A stretch of 16,455 nt of DNA from CAYVQA01 sp045119035. Its GTDB lineage: Bacteria; Bacillota_I; Bacilli_A; ML615J-28; CAG-313. The position numbers were made by a program, and so were the translations under genes. Shown in pieces: positions 14,092 through 16,455 of this stretch. The stretch covers positions 1-16,455 of the forward strand of contig JBGVCU010000061.1 in assembly GCA_045119035.1 (NCBI GenBank), given 5' to 3'. Under the pieces are notes generated by a model. That model was not told the DNA's origin, ran no database searches, and saw only the letters and a program-made list of their open reading frames with translations. Each line of letters opens with the position of its first letter. Within the stretch, counting starts at the first letter, position 1.

Positions 14092-15282
14092 ATGGCAACT
14101 GTAGAATTAACAAATATTAATAAGATCTATGACAATAAAGTTCAAGCTGTATTTGATTTCAATTTAAAAATTAGAGACAGAGAATTTATCGTATTCGTAG
14201 GACCTTCTGGATGTGGTAAAACTACTACACTAAGAATGATCGCTGGGTTAGAAGAAATTACAAGTGGAGAATTAAAAATTGATGACGTTGTAATGAACGA
14301 CGTAGCTCCAAAAGATCGTAATATTGCGATGGTATTCCAATCATACGCTTTATACCCACATATGACTGTATATAACAATATGGCATTCGGATTAAAATTA
14401 AGAAAATTTGCAAGAGATGAAATTGATCGTCGTGTAAAAAATGCTGCTGAAATTTTAGGTTTAACTCAATACTTAGAACGTAAACCTAAACAATTATCAG
14501 GGGGGCAACGTCAACGTGTTGCTTTAGGACGTGCAATCGTACGTGATGCAAAAGTATTCTTAATGGACGAACCTTTATCAAATCTAGATGCTAAACTTCG
14601 TGTTCAAATGAGAGCTGAATTAATTAAATTACATGAAAGACTAGGAACTACTACAATTTATGTAACACATGACCAAATTGAAGCTATGACAATGGCATCA
14701 AGAATCGTAGTTATGAAAGATGGTTGGGTACAACAAATTGGTTCACCAAAAGAAATTTATGACAATCCTAATAACGTATTCGTTGGTGGATTCATTGGAA
14801 CTCCTCCTATGAACTTCGTATATGGTAAAGTTAAAGAAGATAAAACATTTGAATGTGGAAACCACAAATATGGTGTTCAAAGACTTGCTATTCCTGAAGA
14901 TAAATATAGTGTATTAGAAGAATTAGGATATGTTGGAAACAACGTAATCTTAGGTATTAGAGCAGAAGATATTTATGATGCAGAAGCTCATGAATTATTA
15001 GATAGAGAAAATGTATTAGATTTAAAAATTGACGTTGCTGAACTTTTAGGATCTGATTCACAAGTTGCTGTTAAACTTTCTGGAACAGATGCAGCTGGTC
15101 AAAACGTTACTGCTAAAATCAAAGCTCGTGATGACATTCATATGGGAGATAATATTAAATTACACTTCGATATGTCTAAATGCCATTTCTTTGATATGGT
15201 AACTGAAAGAAGAGTTGTTAAAGGTGGAGCAAGATATACTCAACCTGAAGCAATGTATCAAGAAGCACCTGTTGCTGAATAA
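14092..15282 (+). CDS. Carbohydrate ABC transporter ATP-binding protein, UgpC/MsmX type
   Basis: ATPase subunit that powers sugar or glycerol-phosphate importers of the CUT1 family; in Bacillus one MsmX protein serves several importers. It has 396 residues. Visible motifs are Walker A GPSGCGKT (37-44), Q-loop Gln83, signature LSGGQ (135-139), Walker B VFLMDEP (155-161) and H-loop His193 (VTHDQ). C-terminal TOBE domains span about 235-380 (ILGIRAEDIYDAE, then MGDNIKLHFDMSKCHFFD). It stands alone with its own promoter and terminators and no binding-protein or permease genes beside it, as expected of a shared ATPase. It uses many CGT, AAC, GAC and ATC codons where neighbours use AGA, AAT, GAT and ATA, a sign of high expression. 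It is not the expected partner of the SsuC-like permease at 4830. Confidence 0.9.
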   Translation: MATVELTNINKIYDNKVQAVFDFNLKIRDREFIVFVGPSGCGKTTTLRMIAGLEEITSGELKIDDVVMNDVAPKDRNIAMVFQSYALYPHMTVYNNMAFGLKLRKFARDEIDRRVKNAAEILGLTQYLERKPKQLSGGQRQRVALGRAIVRDAKVFLMDEPLSNLDAKLRVQMRAELIKLHERLGTTTIYVTHDQIEAMTMASRIVVMKDGWVQQIGSPKEIYDNPNNVFVGGFIGTPPMNFVYGKVKEDKTFECGNHKYGVQRLAIPEDKYSVLEELGYVGNNVILGIRAEDIYDAEAHELLDRENVLDLKIDVAELLGSDSQVAVKLSGTDAAGQNVTAKIKARDDIHMGDNIKLHFDMSKCHFFDMVTERRVVKGGARYTQPEAMYQEAPVAE

Positions 15283-15292
15283 TAATAAAAAT

Positions 15293-15323
15293 AAAGTCAT
15301 TTAAGGAAACTTAAATGACTTTT
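15293..15323 (+). terminator. Terminator of the ABC ATPase gene
   Basis: AAAGTCATTTAAG (15293-15305), a GAAA tetraloop, and CTTAAATGACTTT (15310-15322): a perfect 13-bp stem ending in TTTT. The T-run is short, so some readthrough into the DUF1294 gene is possible. Confidence 0.8.
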
Positions 15324-15340
15324 ATATAAAAGGATTAATT

Positions 15341-15637
15341 ATGTTAGAATTTATTAACAATAATAAATTAGAATTAAGAAATTTATTTTTAATAATATAC
15401 ATTATAATGTCTTTGTTTACATTATTACTATATAGAATAGATAAACACAAAGCAAGAAAGAATAAATATCGAATTAGTGAAAAAACTCTATTAATAACTC
15501 CATGGTTATTAGGTTCATTTGGTGGAATATTAGGCCTTTATTTAGTTAGACATAAAACTAAACATTTTTATTTTGTATTAAACAATATATTAGCGTTTTT
15601 AATTCATGTGTTAATATTTATAAAGTTTCTTTTATAG
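15341..15637 (+). CDS. DUF1294 family small membrane protein
   Basis: A 98-residue integral membrane protein of unknown function. It has three hydrophobic segments (about 14-30, 50-67 and 77-97) and the family signature YRIDKHKARKNKYRISEKTL followed by GSFGGILGLYLVRHKTKHFYF. The charged RHKTKH motif next to a glycine-rich helix is conserved in the family as I know it. An AAAAGGA ribosome binding site lies 9 nt before the ATG. The start is 18 nt after the ATPase terminator, and I see no separate promoter in that gap, so it may be expressed by readthrough. Confidence 0.85.
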   Translation: MLEFINNNKLELRNLFLIIYIIMSLFTLLLYRIDKHKARKNKYRISEKTLLITPWLLGSFGGILGLYLVRHKTKHFYFVLNNILAFLIHVLIFIKFLL

Positions 15638-15645
15638 TTATAAAT

Positions 15646-15674
15646 TTTACAAATTTGAAAAAATAGTATATAAT
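15646..15674 (+). promoter_or_regulatory. Promoter for ssrA (tmRNA)
   Basis: -35 TTTACA (15646-15651), a 17-nt spacer, and -10 TATAAT (15669-15674). The expected start is near 15681, leaving a leader of about 22 nt that RNase P would remove to give the mature 5' end at 15703. A TATACT at 15691-15696 is an alternative -10 positioned exactly for the mature end but lacks a -35. Confidence 0.65.
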
Positions 15675-15702
15675 ATATATATGTATATTATATACTTTAT
15701 AT

Positions 15703-16071
15703 GGGCTAGTTATGGATTCGATTGGCTATTGACGGTGAGGTAAGCATATCGTGGTCGTGCACGTTAAAACACTCTAGGTTAAAATAACCGGAAATCAAAA
15801 TTACGCTTTCGCTTGCTAAGCTATAAGCAAGTAATATAATTTAATATTATATTTCATTCTCTATACTCCTTGTCTACGTGGAGAATAGGGGACTAGAGAG
15901 TAGACTTTGATGAATGCAACGCTTTTTGCAAAGATTCGAGATTTAAGAGCTAGTATATATAATGTTTTGTTTATTTCCAATATATATATGAAACTAATGA
16001 ATAAACTAAGTATGTAGAAAGCCAAGCAAGACGTAGTTAAGACCGGGGTTCAAATCCCCGCTAGTCCACCA
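15703..16071 (+). ncRNA. ssrA: Transfer-messenger RNA (tmRNA)
   Basis: Rescues ribosomes stalled on broken mRNAs by acting first as alanyl-tRNA and then as a short mRNA that adds a degradation tag. The 369-nt gene has a tRNA-like domain in which GGGCTAG (15703-15709) pairs with CTAGTCC (16061-16067) with one G-U pair, a T-arm CGGGG-TTCAAAT-CCCCG, and encoded CCA at 16069-16071. The 5' part includes the conserved TTATGGATTCGAT and GACGGTGAGGTAAGCAT segments, and the 3' part the typical AGACGTAGTTAAGACC run. Between them lie the tag reading frame and pseudoknot hairpins. The partner protein SmpB is not in the window. Confidence 0.97.
15790..15819 (+). other. tmRNA tag-peptide reading frame
   Basis: After the ATAACC segment that matches ATAACT before the Bacillus resume codon, GGA AAT CAA AAT TAC GCT TTC GCT TGC TAA encodes Gly-Asn-Gln-Asn-Tyr-Ala-Phe-Ala-Cys and stop. 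With the alanine carried by tmRNA, the tag would be AGNQNYAFAC. The YAFA portion resembles the ends of Mollicutes tags; the added C-terminal Cys is unusual against the common ALAA or AFA ends. The frame choice rests on the upstream motif and the YAFA match. Confidence 0.75.
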
Positions 16072-16083
16072 TATTGAAAGAAC

Positions 16084-16115
16084 CAGATTGATACAATGTG
16101 TCAGTCTGTTTTTTT
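16084..16115 (+). terminator. Terminator of ssrA
   Basis: CAGATTGATAC pairs with GTGTCAGTCTG (T-G wobbles) around AAT, followed by seven T residues (16109-16115), 12 nt after the tmRNA CCA. Confidence 0.85.
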
Positions 16116-16117
16116 AT

Positions 16118-16130
16118 GGGTTCAAATCCC
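16118..16130 (+). repeat. 13-bp tRNA-like T-arm copy downstream of ssrA
   Basis: GGGTTCAAATCCC is identical to the central T-arm of the tmRNA at 16046-16058, 72 nt upstream, and then continues GCCGTCTATA, which differs from the tmRNA end. It stands alone: no acceptor, anticodon or CCA partner can be found between the ssrA terminator and it. It may be the 3' remnant of a lost tRNA gene, or a scar of an element that used the ssrA end as attachment site. Confidence 0.45.
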
Positions 16131-16157
16131 GCCGTCTATAGTTTTGTTTAAGAATTT

Positions 16158-16203
16158 AGGCTCCAGGAGTGATTTTTTGTTAAACTCCTTAGAGCCTTTT
16201 TTT
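16158..16203 (+). terminator. Second terminator downstream of ssrA
   Basis: AGGCTC-C-AGGAGT (16158-16170) pairs with ACTCCT-TA-GAGCCT (16184-16197) across a 13-nt loop, followed by T residues to 16203. It has no gene directly in front of it except the T-arm fragment, so it may have belonged to a deleted tRNA gene. The inferred IS21 end begins at the end of its T-run. Confidence 0.8.
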
Positions 16204-16220
16204 GTTGATGTAGATGCAGT

Positions 16221-16260
16221 GGTGACGAAAGGTGACGATAGATGACGAAAGGTGACGATT
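16221..16260. repeat. Four tandem 10-bp repeats in the IS21 end
   Basis: GGTGACGAAA, GGTGACGATA, GATGACGAAA and GGTGACGATT follow each other without gaps; the core RGTGACGA or RATGACGA recurs every 10 bp, one helical turn. Likely transposase (IstA) binding sites at the element's end. Confidence 0.75.
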
Positions 16261-16328
16261 GAATTAAGTACTTGTTAACAAAAAATTCACAAACAAAATG
16301 GTTTAAATTAATTGCTATAAATGTCAAG

Positions 16329-16370
16329 TTAAATATCCTCAATTTTGTTCATTTAACTATCCTCAGTTTG
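16329..16370. repeat. Imperfect direct repeat at the 3' end of istB
   Basis: TTAAATATCCTCAATTTTG (16329-16347) and TTAACTATCCTCAGTTTG (16353-16370) share the TTAA-TATCCTCA core, 24 nt apart. The second copy overlaps the istB stop codon. These are probably further repeats of the IS end. Confidence 0.6.
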
Positions 16371-16455
16371 TAAAGGTTTAATTTTATCTTTTATTCTATA
16401 TGATTGACCAGTTATATTAAATAAATATGAGTAATGTAATATTCTATCTAAAATA
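16353..16455 (-). CDS. istB: IstB-like transposition helper ATPase, C-terminal end only
   Basis: Reading leftward from the window edge, the last 33 residues run ILDRILHYSYLFNITGQSYR, then IKDKIKPLQTEDS and stop at 16355-16353. The pattern LDRLLHHSxxxNIxGxSYRLK is the conserved C terminus of IstB, the AAA+ ATPase that assists the IstA transposase of IS21-family elements. The Walker motifs, the start codon and istA lie beyond the window, so I cannot tell whether the gene is intact. Transcription is toward ssrA, with the two stretches of short repeats after the stop. Confidence 0.8.
   Translation of the reverse strand, partial: ILDRILHYSYLFNITGQSYRIKDKIKPLQTEDS

Larger units (their letters stand above)
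16203..16455 (-). mobile_element. End of an IS21-family insertion sequence (partial, runs off the window)
   Basis: The segment holds the 3' end of an istB-like gene on the minus strand and, between it and the ssrA region, a terminus starting TGTTGATG with several short repeats. IS21-family elements have ends that begin TG and contain repeated transposase-binding sites. The boundary at 16203 is inferred from the TG and from where the upstream terminator ends; the other end and any target duplication lie outside the window. Confidence 0.65.

Noticed and set aside
14142..14378. 78-codon minus-strand ORF
   Set aside because: Antisense shadow within the ABC ATPase gene, covering its Walker A region.
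14092..15282. This ATPase as the missing partner of the SsuC-like permease at 4830
   Set aside because: Its TOBE-containing UgpC/MsmX architecture serves carbohydrate importers, and it lies more than 8 kb away with its own signals.
16221..16260. CRISPR-like array
   Set aside because: The repeats are only 10 bp, contiguous with no spacers, and lie in an IS21 terminus.
16322..16327. TTGACA on the minus strand as the -35 of an outward IS promoter
   Set aside because: No acceptable -10 hexamer is found 16-18 nt downstream.
16148..16342. 64-codon minus-strand ORF
   Set aside because: It spans the IS end, the 10-bp repeats and a terminator hairpin; the repeats are translated as a meaningless run and no family is visible.

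Overview
The window comes from a very AT-rich, low-GC Firmicutes-type genome. It uses the standard genetic code: tryptophan is TGG, and no reading frame needs TGA as a sense codon. Several signs point to an anaerobic, possibly spore-forming lineage near the Erysipelotrichia or other relatives of the Mollicutes: a short 5S rRNA (about 107 nt), a tmRNA tag containing YAFA, a superoxide reductase, a SpoIIE-type phosphatase, and AAGGAGG-type ribosome binding sites before most genes. This placement is inferred from content; no database search was possible.

Layout. Positions 1-1320 hold the end of an rRNA operon: 5S rRNA, then eleven tRNA genes (Val, Thr, Lys, Leu, Ala, Met, Ile2, Ser, fMet, Asp, Phe), closed by a terminator. 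Next comes a small cysteine-rich ORF on the minus strand (1379-1492), then a PHP-domain phosphoesterase (1623-2354). Positions 2432-5968 form a divergent locus. A Crp/Fnr-family regulator and a HAD phosphatase run leftward. A lipoprotein solute-binding protein, an ABC permease and a desulfoferrodoxin run rightward. The shared control region carries a 16-bp perfect palindrome placed to repress one promoter and activate the other. Then come rimO (minus), a stand-alone pduL (plus), and the tRNA/rRNA-modification pair mnmG-rsmG with a 59-residue DUF951 gene. These are followed by a SpoIIE-like membrane phosphatase, a PucR-type HTH regulator, a UgpC/MsmX-type ABC ATPase, a DUF1294 membrane protein and the tmRNA gene ssrA. 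The right edge (about 16203-16455) is the end of an IS21-family element, with the 3' end of istB on the minus strand and four 10-bp tandem repeats near the terminus.

How the parts relate. Much of the window is translation machinery and its upkeep: rRNA, tRNAs, rimO for S12, mnmG for tRNA wobble uridine, rsmG for 16S rRNA, and ssrA for ribosome rescue. The accessory interest lies in the Crp/Fnr-controlled transporter plus superoxide reductase locus, the uncharacterised four-cysteine small protein, stem mismatches in three tRNAs, a tmRNA tag ending in Cys, and an IS21 end lying against a broken tRNA-like T-arm downstream of ssrA. Most gene ends are marked by clear hairpin terminators, several of them bidirectional between convergent genes.
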